Assembly (NCBI GenBank): GCA_945988865.1
Contig: CAMFTQ010000032.1
Location: forward strand, 1 to 7,213
Length of the DNA stretch: 7,213 bases
Reading direction: 5' to 3'
Source of the DNA: an uncultured Anaeromassilibacillus sp.
Lineage (GTDB): Bacteria; Bacillota; Clostridia; Oscillospirales; Acutalibacteraceae
Shown: positions 1-5,862 of the stretch, one piece after another
How positions within the stretch are numbered: the first letter of the stretch is position 1
How the letters are laid out: every line of letters starts with the position of its first letter
Program-made: the position numbers and the translations under genes
The notes under the pieces: model-generated
The model's database searches: none
Told to the model about the DNA's origin: nothing
What the model saw: only the letters and a program-made list of their open reading frames with translations

Positions 1-13
1 AAGATTTATTTTC

Positions 14-53
14 CAACCGCCCATTGGCTGTGCCTTTTCGGGCGGTTGTTTTT
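14..53 (+). terminator. rho-independent terminator of an upstream gene
   Basis: A perfect 9-bp GC-rich stem (14-22 CAACCGCCC pairs with 40-48 GGGCGGTTG) encloses a 17-nt loop and is followed at once by a run of T (49-53). This is a textbook intrinsic terminator reading rightward. No coding sequence can be assigned to the 13 bases before it, so it closes a gene lying outside the window. In many Firmicutes the gene before recG is the DAK-domain fatty-acid kinase gene (yloV/fakA), but nothing here shows that. Confidence 0.85.
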
Positions 54-61
54 ACCTTTAA

Positions 62-325
62 GGTTATATTTCAAATGTTGGGGTAAGAGATTACTAAAAG
101 CCTCCCCTGTGTAAGGGGAGGTGGCACGAAGTGCCGGAGGGGTTGTGGGTGATGAACAAAATTCACCTTACAATCAAGGTTATAGTAAAGCTACAAGCTT
201 TGTGCCAATATGTCGGCTATGCCGACAGCTTTTCTACGAAAAGCACAATCCCCTCAGTCGGCAAAGCCGACAGCTCCCCTTGCTAAGGGGAGCCTACGTA
301 TAACCCCAACTTTTGAAAAACAACC
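62..325. repeat. MITE-like palindromic intergenic element with nested inverted repeats
   Basis: This 264-bp stretch is almost entirely self-complementary. The outer arms, 62-84 and the reverse complement of 303-325, agree at 20 of 23 positions. Inside them, 100-121 and the reverse complement of 273-294 agree at 17 of 22. Both arms carry the motif family CCCC...AAGGGGAG. Local hairpins are 101-107/115-121, 123-127/131-135, 148-152/163-167, 211-217/221-227, 228-234/238-244, 257-262/266-271 and 273-279/287-293. The left hairpin GGCAC-GAA-GTGCC and the right one GTCGGC-AAA-GCCGAC sit at equivalent places with different sequences, so structure is kept better than sequence. The flanking octamers 54-61 and 326-333 agree at 6 of 8, which could be a decayed target duplication or chance. 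There is no transposase, so any mobility would need a helper in trans. The open frame through it is not a believable gene. This element accounts for the whole gene-free stretch before recG. Confidence 0.75.
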
Positions 326-342
326 ACTTTTATTTGTATAAG
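313..342 (+). promoter_or_regulatory. possible sigma-A-type promoter for recG
   Basis: TTGAAA at 313-318 is followed after 18 bp by TATAAG at 337-342. The fit to the consensus is fair. However, the start site would fall near 349, leaving a leader of only about 7 nt and cutting into the Shine-Dalgarno sequence (AGGTGA, 346-351). recG may instead be read from further upstream. The -35 box lies in the right terminal repeat of the palindromic element. Confidence 0.3.
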
Positions 343-355
343 GGCAGGTGATAAG

Positions 356-2398
356 ATGTCGTCATTATTTGAAATTCCTATTCATAAGCTAAAGGGAGTA
401 GGCAAGTCAAGAGCGGAGCTTTTTGTAAAGCTCGGTGTAAAATCGGTGGGCGACCTTATCCGCTACTATCCCAGAGCATATGAGGACTGGAGCAAGCCAG
501 TAAGTATCGCAGACGCACAAAACGGCGAGGTCTGCTGTATAAGGGCAACTGTTGCAAGCCCCGTTACAGAGGGTTACACAAAGAACGGCAAGTATTTTGT
601 CAGATTTACTGCTTATGATGAAACCTCGGCAATCAAAATAACCTTCTTTAACAACAGATTCATATCAGATAAGATAAAACGTGACGAACAGTATTATTTT
701 TACGGAAAAATCACAAAGGACAATTTTGGTATTCAGATGATTTCACCGACGCTTACGCACGTGTCAAATGCTCAGACTGTTCACCCTATTTACAATCTGA
801 CGGCAGGAATGTCAAACAAAATAATAGAGGGCTGTGTCAGACAGGCGCTTTCTATGCTGCCCGATGTCATAAAGGACCCTTTGCCCGAATTTATCAGACA
901 GGAGTACAGCCTGTGCGATTTACGCTTTGCTTTGCAGAATATTCATCAGCCAAACAGCGCCGAGGATGTAAAGAAAGCAAGGCACAGGCTTGTTTTTGAG
1001 GAGCTTCTGATATTAAACTTAGGCTTGCGTAATCTAAAAAACAAACGCAGAAGTGAAACAGCCGTTAAGGTCACAAAAAGCTACAGCGATGAATTTGAAA
1101 AGCTACTCCCGTTTAAGCTGACAAACGCACAAAGAAGAGCTATTACCGACTGCATAAATGATGTTATGAATAAAAAAACATCTATGAACAGGCTTGTGCA
1201 GGGTGACGTAGGCTCAGGTAAAACGGCGGTTGCCGCCTCTGTTTGCTATACAATGGCAAAAAACGGCTACCAGTGTGCCTTTATGGTGCCGACAGAAATA
1301 CTTGCCACACAGCATTACAACAGCTTTTGCGAGCTTTTTAAAAACTGCAATATTAACATTTCTCTGCTCACAGGCTCAGCCACAGCTACAGAAAAAAGAA
1401 GAATCAGACAAAGCCTTGCAAGCGGTGAAACAGATATTGTAATAGGCACTCACGCACTGATTACAGAGGATACCGAATTTAAAAACTTAGGTATTGCAAT
1501 AACTGACGAACAGCACCGCTTCGGCGTAGCTCAAAGAGGTGCGCTCCTTGGCAAGGGAGAAAATCCGCATCTGCTTGTTATGAGCGCAACGCCTATCCCC
1601 AGAACGCTCGGACTTATCATCTACGGTGACCTTGACATAAGTATAATTGACGAGCTGCCGCCGGGCAGAAAGGCGGTAGCTACGTATCTTATAGACGCAG
1701 GTAAACGTCACAGAGCCTACAGCTTTATTAAAAATGAGCTTAAAAAGGGCAACTGCTGTTACATAATCTGTCCTTTAGTAGAGGAGGGCGAGCTGCCACT
1801 TGCCGCCGCCGAGGAATACGCCGCCGAACTTATGCTTGATGAATTCAGCGATTACCCTGTCGGCTTGCTTCACGGTAAAATGAAGTCAAAGGATAAGGAA
1901 AGCGTTATGCAGAAATTTGCAGACGGAGAAATATCTCTGCTTGTGGCTACAACCGTTGTAGAGGTCGGCGTAGACGTTAAAAATGCAACGGTTATAATGA
2001 TAGAAAATGCAGAACGCTTCGGACTTTCTCAGCTTCATCAGCTAAGAGGACGAGTAGGCAGAGGACAAGAGCAGTCATACTGCATACTTCTTTCTGACAG
2101 CAAGAGCGAGGATACGTTAAAGCGGTTGTCTGTTATGTGCCGAACAAACAGTGGCTTTGAAATTGCAGACGAGGACTTAAAGCTAAGAGGCCCCGGCGAC
2201 TTTTTCGGCAGCAGACAGCATGGCTTGCCTACGCTTTCTATAGCCGATTTATCAGATATGCAAAGCGTAGCCGTATCACAGCAGGCAGCAGAAGAGATAA
2301 TCAGAATATCTCCCGATTTAAGCGATGAACGGCTCAAGGGCATAAGAGCAGAAATACGCAGGCTTATGTCAAAGGCAGGCGAGAACACGCTTAACTGA
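356..2398 (+). CDS. recG: ATP-dependent DNA helicase RecG
   Basis: RecG is a monomeric superfamily 2 double-strand DNA translocase that remodels stalled replication forks and Holliday junctions in the cytoplasm. The product has 680 residues, close to the 693 of E. coli RecG, so it is complete. The N-terminus has the helix-hairpin-helix-like stretch with KGVGKSRAELF, then the OB-fold wedge region (roughly residues 55-150) that splits the fork. Helicase motifs follow in order: Walker A GDVGSGKT (283-290), DEQH box (384-387) followed by RFG, motif III SATPIPRTL (410-418), motif V region TTVVEVGVDV (532-541), and motif VI QLRGRVGRG (562-570) with the arginine fingers. The C-terminal RecG signature GPGDFFGSRQHG (612-623) couples ATP use to movement. 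Every key residue is present. ATG 356 gives the normal family N-terminus and has AGGTGA at 346-351. No terminator is visible between recG and the next gene, so some read-through is possible. Confidence 0.97.
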   Translation: MSSLFEIPIHKLKGVGKSRAELFVKLGVKSVGDLIRYYPRAYEDWSKPVSIADAQNGEVCCIRATVASPVTEGYTKNGKYFVRFTAYDETSAIKITFFNNRFISDKIKRDEQYYFYGKITKDNFGIQMISPTLTHVSNAQTVHPIYNLTAGMSNKIIEGCVRQALSMLPDVIKDPLPEFIRQEYSLCDLRFALQNIHQPNSAEDVKKARHRLVFEELLILNLGLRNLKNKRRSETAVKVTKSYSDEFEKLLPFKLTNAQRRAITDCINDVMNKKTSMNRLVQGDVGSGKTAVAASVCYTMAKNGYQCAFMVPTEILATQHYNSFCELFKNCNINISLLTGSATATEKRRIRQSLASGETDIVIGTHALITEDTEFKNLGIAITDEQHRFGVAQRGALLGKGENPHLLVMSATPIPRTLGLIIYGDLDISIIDELPPGRKAVATYLIDAGKRHRAYSFIKNELKKGNCCYIICPLVEEGELPLAAAEEYAAELMLDEFSDYPVGLLHGKMKSKDKESVMQKFADGEISLLVATTVVEVGVDVKNATVIMIENAERFGLSQLHQLRGRVGRGQEQSYCILLSDSKSEDTLKRLSVMCRTNSGFEIADEDLKLRGPGDFFGSRQHGLPTLSIADLSDMQSVAVSQQAAEEIIRISPDLSDERLKGIRAEIRRLMSKAGENTLN

Positions 2399-2414
2399 AA
2401 TAAGCTTATTATGA

Positions 2415-2443
2415 TTGATTATTTGTAAGTTTTGTTGTATTAT
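2415..2443 (+). promoter_or_regulatory. sigma-A-type promoter for the carboxypeptidase gene
   Basis: TTGATT at 2415-2420 and TATTAT at 2438-2443 are separated by exactly 17 bp. A start near 2450 would leave a leader of about 30 nt containing the GAGG ribosome-binding site at 2465-2468. Its position argues against translation from TTG 2432, which would lie upstream of the transcript. Confidence 0.55.
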
Positions 2444-2479
2444 ATAGGTATTACTACACAATGTGAGGTTAGCATTATT

Positions 2480-3814
2480 ATGTTTAAGAAATTTATAGCG
2501 ACAGTTTCGGTCATTATGGCTTTGATTATAGCGTTTGGCAGTGTGACATCTTTTGCAGCGGTTGATTACGGCTGTAAGGTAAAGACCGTCACAGACTCCA
2601 TTTTGCTTGTCAATATGGATAAAAACACAACTGTATTTGAAAAGAACGCAGATCAGAAGCGTTATCCGGCTTCGACAACAAAGATTATGACATATATTAT
2701 CGTCAGCGAAAATGTTGAGGATATAAAAAACACAAGAGTAGAAGTAAAGCAAGAGGTATTAGACGAGCTAAGCGGAACAGGAAGCTCTCTGTCGGGCTTG
2801 TCATACCACGTAGGCGACAAGATGACGGTGTGGGATTTGCTCCACTGTCTGATGGTATCCTCCGGTAACGATGCCGCATTAGTCCTCGGCTATTATGTAG
2901 GCGGCGGAAATATGCAGACCTTTGTCGATATGATGAACGCAAAGGCAAAGGAGTTAGGCTGTGAGAATACAAATTTTGTAAATCCGCACGGACTTCACGA
3001 CAATAATCACTACACAACGGCAAGAGATATGTATAAGATTGCAACCTATGCGTTATCTCTTCCGTATTTTGCAGAAATTACAAATACTGTTACATATTAC
3101 TGCGAGGGCGACGATTATCCGCTTGTAACAACAAACTATCTGATTGACGAGAACAGAGGCGGAGATTACTATTATATGTATGCTCAGGGCATCAAAACAG
3201 GCACGACAAACGAAGCAGGCAGATGTCTTGTAACTACGGCAGTGGCAGACGGCTATGCGTATATATGTATTTTATTTCACGCACCGTATGACGAAAATGC
3301 AGAAACACAGACAAACGGTGCTATGATTGACGCAAAAGAGCTTTTCAGATGGGCACTGTTAAATCTTGAGCTTAACCCGATTATCACCAAAACAACGCCT
3401 GTATGCGAGCAAAAAATCAACTATGCGTGGAACAAGGACAGCATACAATTAGTACCGCAGGATGATATTTCTGAAATTCTGCCTAATGACACAAAGCAGG
3501 AGGATATTACAATCGAGCCGAGCATATCGGAAATTGTAGATACTCCGATAAAGCAGGGCGATGTTCTCGGCACTGCAAAGGTATTGTATAAGGGACAAGA
3601 GATTAAAAAAATCAACCTTGTAGCAGATGAAACGGTAGAGCGAAGCGAGCTTCTTTACACATTAGAGGTTATCAAAAACATAGCCACCTCTTACTGGTTT
3701 ATAATTGCTATGGTTCTGATTATAATTCTGTTTGCACTTTATCTTTTTGTAACGTCGCTTTATAACAACAGAAAAAAGAAAAACAAAAATGTAAAACGTT
3801 ACAGAAAGATGTGA
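2480..3814 (+). CDS. dacF: D-alanyl-D-alanine carboxypeptidase, DacF/PBP5 type (class C low-molecular-weight PBP, S11 family)
   Basis: This is an exported penicillin-binding protein that removes the terminal D-alanine from peptidoglycan pentapeptides and so limits cross-linking. The catalytic serine-peptidase motifs are complete: SxxK as STTK (S65 nucleophile, K68), SxN as SGN (128-130), and KTG (239-241) followed by TTNEAGRC. Residues 1-27 are a signal peptide (MFKKF, then a hydrophobic core, ending SFAA). A PBP5_C-like beta domain spans roughly 300-395. A C-terminal hydrophobic helix (about 404-426) precedes a strongly basic tail (RKKKNKNVKRYRK, 431-443). The true transmembrane helix with a cytosolic tail differs from the amphipathic membrane anchor of E. 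coli PBP5. The chosen ATG gives 444 residues, has GAGG 11 nt upstream and starts a normal signal peptide. The in-frame TTG at 2432 only adds an untypical 16-residue extension. The protein could equally be a vegetative DacA-like or a sporulation DacF-like enzyme, so the symbol is tentative. Confidence 0.92.
   Translation: MFKKFIATVSVIMALIIAFGSVTSFAAVDYGCKVKTVTDSILLVNMDKNTTVFEKNADQKRYPASTTKIMTYIIVSENVEDIKNTRVEVKQEVLDELSGTGSSLSGLSYHVGDKMTVWDLLHCLMVSSGNDAALVLGYYVGGGNMQTFVDMMNAKAKELGCENTNFVNPHGLHDNNHYTTARDMYKIATYALSLPYFAEITNTVTYYCEGDDYPLVTTNYLIDENRGGDYYYMYAQGIKTGTTNEAGRCLVTTAVADGYAYICILFHAPYDENAETQTNGAMIDAKELFRWALLNLELNPIITKTTPVCEQKINYAWNKDSIQLVPQDDISEILPNDTKQEDITIEPSISEIVDTPIKQGDVLGTAKVLYKGQEIKKINLVADETVERSELLYTLEVIKNIATSYWFIIAMVLIIILFALYLFVTSLYNNRKKKNKNVKRYRKM
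3790..3803 (-). terminator. weak possible terminator of the SpoIID-like gene, inside the carboxypeptidase gene
   Basis: Reading leftward, a short AT-rich stem TGTAA-CGTT-TTACA is followed by a long T-rich run (complement of 3771-3789). The stem is only 5 bp, but the T tract is long. The A-rich top strand is also needed to encode the lysine-rich tail of the carboxypeptidase, so coding constraint alone could explain the tract. Confidence 0.25.
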
Positions 3815-3822
3815 TTTCAGAT

Positions 3823-4443
3823 TTACTTTTCTGTTATCTCAAATTCGGGCAAATACCACAGCAGGGCAGTCGTAAAGGCTTTGCCCTGCTTTATTATATG
3901 ATTCATTCCGTAAACGCTCACACCAAGGCTTTTGCCGTTTTTTGAGTATTCGGTAGAAATTTTATCCCATGGCGACGCTACGCTTTGCAAAAAGGGGTAT
4001 TCGTCATCTGTTGCAGTTTTGCCGTTTGATATGTAAGAAAGAGGGATAATAACCTCTTTGCCGTTATAAGTGATTTTCATATTTTTAACAGCGTCAAGAG
4101 CATCACGCAGCTTTTTTAAATTTTTGCTGTAGCTTTGTTTCCATCTTTCTTTCATAGAATTATCGCTCAGATAATTTTCACTGTTTTTTATATAATCTTT
4201 GTCTGCTCTGCAATTATTCTGACAAACAAGGCATAACGCCTTTAGTGTATCAGGCTCTAAATCCTCCGAAAAATAAACAGCGGCACACATAACGGCAGGT
4301 TCAGCCAAAGACTGTGATTTGTCATTTGTTTCATAATTATTCTCACTGCTTGTCTTTTTTGCAGGAGAAAAATCAAAAAACGCAGTAAGCGGAACTAACG
4401 CAAGTATTAAAAGCAGTAAAAGCAAAACGGCGATTTTTTTCAT
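3823..4443 (-). CDS. degenerate SpoIID/LytB-domain protein, exported or membrane-anchored
   Basis: The product has 206 residues. Residues 1-23 are a lysine-led hydrophobic segment (MKKIAVLLLL...), so it is a signal anchor or a signal peptide. A low-complexity linker (24-50) follows, then a region that aligns by eye with the SpoIID/LytB domain: EPDTLKAL (63-70) for EPEALKAQ, ITYNGKEV (124-131), SNGKT (139-143) where the family has TSGG-T, YPFLQSVASPWD (149-160), and LGVSVYGMNHIIKQGK (173-188) for VGMSQYGAnxMAxxGK, then YLPEFEI. SpoIID is a lytic transglycosylase that cuts denuded glycan during engulfment in sporulation. The usual catalytic glutamate, in VAAEMP of typical members, appears replaced: the aligned residues are CAAVYF (53-58). 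The family histidine before TSGG is also missing. Four cysteines (53, 71, 74, 78) include CxxCxxxC. It may bind glycan without cutting it, or have changed function. ATG 4443 is chosen because GGAAGGAA sits 8 nt upstream; the in-frame ATG at 4488 would put 15 polar residues before the hydrophobic segment. It converges on the carboxypeptidase gene. Confidence 0.8.
   Translation of the reverse strand: MKKIAVLLLLLLILALVPLTAFFDFSPAKKTSSENNYETNDKSQSLAEPAVMCAAVYFSEDLEPDTLKALCLVCQNNCRADKDYIKNSENYLSDNSMKERWKQSYSKNLKKLRDALDAVKNMKITYNGKEVIIPLSYISNGKTATDDEYPFLQSVASPWDKISTEYSKNGKSLGVSVYGMNHIIKQGKAFTTALLWYLPEFEITEK
3860..3890 (+). terminator. possible terminator of the carboxypeptidase gene, inside the convergent gene
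   Basis: A perfect 9-bp stem (3860-3868 AGCAGGGCA with 3882-3890 TGCCCTGCT) has a 13-nt loop and is followed by TTATTATAT. It is well placed, 46 bp past the stop codon, to end rightward transcripts. The T tract is interrupted. The same bases encode the KQGKAFTTALL region of the opposite-strand protein, so the stem may be partly coincidental. Confidence 0.45.
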
Positions 4444-4451
4444 TATAAAAA

Positions 4452-4459
4452 TTCCTTCC
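4452..4459 (-). promoter_or_regulatory. strong ribosome-binding site fixing the start of the SpoIID-like gene
   Basis: The bottom strand reads GGAAGGAA, 8 nt before ATG at 4443. This is a near-ideal Shine-Dalgarno sequence and spacing, and it decides for the shorter protein that begins MKKIAV. The upstream ATG at 4488 has only a weaker AGGA four bases ahead. Confidence 0.75.
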
Positions 4460-4481
4460 GACAAAAAATTATCTATTATTC

Positions 4482-4510
4482 TTGACATACAGTCCTGTTT
4501 GACTTAGAAT
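4482..4510 (+). promoter_or_regulatory. strong sigma-A-type promoter for the membrane protein / LRR-dockerin unit
   Basis: A perfect -35 box TTGACA (4482-4487), a 17-bp spacer and TAGAAT (4505-4510, 5 of 6) make this the best promoter in the window. The start would be near 4517, leaving a leader of about 68 nt that ends in AAAAGGAGA. It lies within the 5' leader expected for the leftward gene. Confidence 0.75.
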
Positions 4511-4531
4511 AAAAGAGTATAGTTTATCACC

Positions 4532-4560
4532 ATTATATTGCTGTAATGTGTTTTTTATAA
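4532..4560 (-). promoter_or_regulatory. candidate promoter for the SpoIID-like gene
   Basis: On the bottom strand a perfect -10 box TATAAT (4537 down to 4532) is preceded, after 17 bp, by TTATAA (4560 to 4555), which matches the -35 consensus at only 3 of 6 positions. A start near 4525 would give a leader of about 80 nt. The -10 box is convincing and the -35 box is weak. A sporulation sigma factor could also be involved, but I cannot assign one. Confidence 0.4.
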
Positions 4561-4564
4561 CTTG

Positions 4565-4573
4565 AAAAGGAGA
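4565..4573 (+). promoter_or_regulatory. ribosome-binding site shared by a five-codon frame and the membrane protein gene
   Basis: AAAAGGAGA is a strong Shine-Dalgarno sequence. GGAG ends at 4572, only 5 nt before ATG 4578 and 12 nt before ATG 4585. ATG 4578 opens a five-codon frame (MCYEN, stop at 4593-4595) that overlaps the true start. In the frame of the 410-residue protein no other ATG, GTG or TTG lies between this site and 4585, so 4585 is kept as its start despite the long spacing. Confidence 0.65.
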
Positions 4574-4584
4574 TTTTATGTGCT

Positions 4585-5817
4585 ATGAAAATTAAGCTAT
4601 CGTGGATTTTTTTCATTCCGATATTTATTGCAGTTGCAGTTCTAAGGATTGCACAGCCTGTTTTTCAGTCGCAGGGACAAAGCACCTTCGGACTTACAGG
4701 TGTTTCCGTTGCATACACGTCGGCTGTTTTAGCGGCAGCACTTCTTGTTATCTGCGGATTTTTAAGCCTTATTGACAAAAAGACCTCAGGCATTTACATA
4801 TCCGGTAAAAATCCCGTGTCGGGTATTTTGTCTTACCTTATCGCCGTTGCGCTTTCTGCCGATTGTGCCACAACTGTGATTAACTGCCTTTCATCAGGCG
4901 ATTTTCAGGTGCTTGGCGTAATTGATATTCTGTTGCTTGTCATAGCGGCTGTTGCATTTATCGTTATCGGCACAGGCTTTTTAAAGGGCAAAAACTACAC
5001 AATGGGTATGTCTGTGCTTATTCTTATGCCGGCTGTCTGGTGCTGTGTGCGTACATTTAAGATTTTCTGGGGATACACTACATATTCTGTAACTTCCATA
5101 GATATGACGGACCTTATCGCATACATTCTGCTGACATTTTACTTTTTCTTTATGGCAAGTGTGCTTGCTGTTATGTCGGGCAAAAATCCCGTCAAGTCCT
5201 GCTTTGTTTACGGCTTGCCGGCAATGGTAATGCTGTTTGGTTGTTGTATGAGCAAAATTACATATATTGCGCTCGGTATGAGTGAAATCAAGTCGATTTT
5301 TGACGTTGAATTTTTAGAGTTTTTGTTGTTCGCTCTGCTTATTCTGAGCAACCTTGTAACGATTACAAGAAAAGCAAAGACAATAGAAGAAAACAAGGGG
5401 CTTCTGCAACAGCTTGAGGAAGAAAACGCACAGTATAATGAATCATACGATGACGATGAATTTGAGGATATCAATAAACAGTCGAAAAAACCAACTAATA
5501 CAAGCAGTGATTTTGATGACGATTATATTTTCTTTACAACCGAGAATAATCAGGAAGTAGAAAAAGCTTCGAAAGCTCGCACAGAAAAAACAAGAAAAGA
5601 GGATTTTGTCAGAACTTCTGTAGAACAGGATTTTGTTAAGGAAGAAGAACAACCTGCTGAAAATCAGGATGAAGAGCCTGTTTATAACGAAAGTGAAAAG
5701 GCTGAACCGGTACAGGAGCCTGTATCTTCTGAAAGGAAAGCTGAAAGTCCGTTAGAGCAAAGAATGAGCGAAATCGACAGACTTATTATGGAAATAGAGA
5801 ACAGCCCAAGAAATTAA
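4585..5817 (+). CDS. eight-helix integral membrane protein with an acidic cytosolic tail, function unknown
   Basis: I do not recognise the family. The 410 residues divide into a membrane part and a soluble tail. Likely transmembrane helices are at about 7-21, 41-62, 80-102, 112-131, 140-157, 173-196, 206-222 and 241-258. Basic residues fall in the loops predicted to be inside (DKK, SGKNP, KGK, SGKNPVK, TRKAK), so both ends should be cytosolic. SGKNPV occurs twice, at 73-78 and 198-203, each time between the second and third helix of a four-helix half, which points to an internal duplication. The tail (about 261-410) is highly charged and mostly acidic. It starts with a short probable coiled coil (TIEENKGLLQQLEEEN), continues with low-complexity Asp/Glu/Pro-rich sequence, and ends with a predicted amphipathic helix (388-406, EQRMSEIDRLIMEIE). 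No enzyme motif is visible. The next gene starts 45 bp later with no terminator between, so the two are probably co-transcribed. It could be a sensor, a scaffold or an export-related protein. Confidence 0.85.
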   Translation: MKIKLSWIFFIPIFIAVAVLRIAQPVFQSQGQSTFGLTGVSVAYTSAVLAAALLVICGFLSLIDKKTSGIYISGKNPVSGILSYLIAVALSADCATTVINCLSSGDFQVLGVIDILLLVIAAVAFIVIGTGFLKGKNYTMGMSVLILMPAVWCCVRTFKIFWGYTTYSVTSIDMTDLIAYILLTFYFFFMASVLAVMSGKNPVKSCFVYGLPAMVMLFGCCMSKITYIALGMSEIKSIFDVEFLEFLLFALLILSNLVTITRKAKTIEENKGLLQQLEEENAQYNESYDDDEFEDINKQSKKPTNTSSDFDDDYIFFTTENNQEVEKASKARTEKTRKEDFVRTSVEQDFVKEEEQPAENQDEEPVYNESEKAEPVQEPVSSERKAESPLEQRMSEIDRLIMEIENSPRN

Positions 5818-5849
5818 GCGGATAGCTTTAAAACTAAAAATAATAATAT

Positions 5850-5854
5850 GGAGG
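5850..5854 (+). promoter_or_regulatory. ribosome-binding site fixing the start of the LRR-dockerin gene
   Basis: GGAGG lies 8 nt before ATG 5863. The in-frame ATG at 5848 overlaps this site and has no Shine-Dalgarno sequence of its own. Starting at 5863 also gives a clean signal peptide beginning MKKLIRT. Confidence 0.8.
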
Positions 5855-5862
5855 CGGTATTT

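Noticed and set aside
211..293. Repeated hairpins as a CRISPR-like or tRNA-like structure
   Set aside because: The hairpins are not regularly spaced direct repeats with unique spacers, and no cloverleaf or T-loop sequence is present.
121..303. A 60-codon open frame (GTG start) through the palindromic element
   Set aside because: It has no ribosome-binding site, starts within a hairpin, and its composition follows the inverted repeat (RLCRQL, RQSRQL). It is an accidental frame in repeat DNA.
2398..2415. Small palindrome AATAAGCTTATT after recG as a terminator
   Set aside because: The stem is AT-rich, has no loop and no T tract, so it is unlikely to terminate transcription.
2432..2479. Upstream TTG start of the carboxypeptidase
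   Set aside because: TTG 2432 lies within the predicted promoter and adds 16 untypical residues before a normal signal peptide. ATG 2480 has a Shine-Dalgarno sequence.
2038..3044. Leftward open frames of 113-127 codons opposite recG and the carboxypeptidase gene
   Set aside because: They are antisense to conserved coding sequence, overlap each other, have low-complexity or basic products and lack ribosome-binding sites.
4444..4488. Upstream ATG (4488) of the SpoIID-like gene
   Set aside because: ATG 4443 has GGAAGGAA at ideal spacing and starts directly at the hydrophobic segment. The extra 15 residues look like leader sequence.
5848..5862. Upstream ATG (5848) of the LRR-dockerin gene
   Set aside because: It overlaps the GGAGG that serves ATG 5863 and has no ribosome-binding site of its own.
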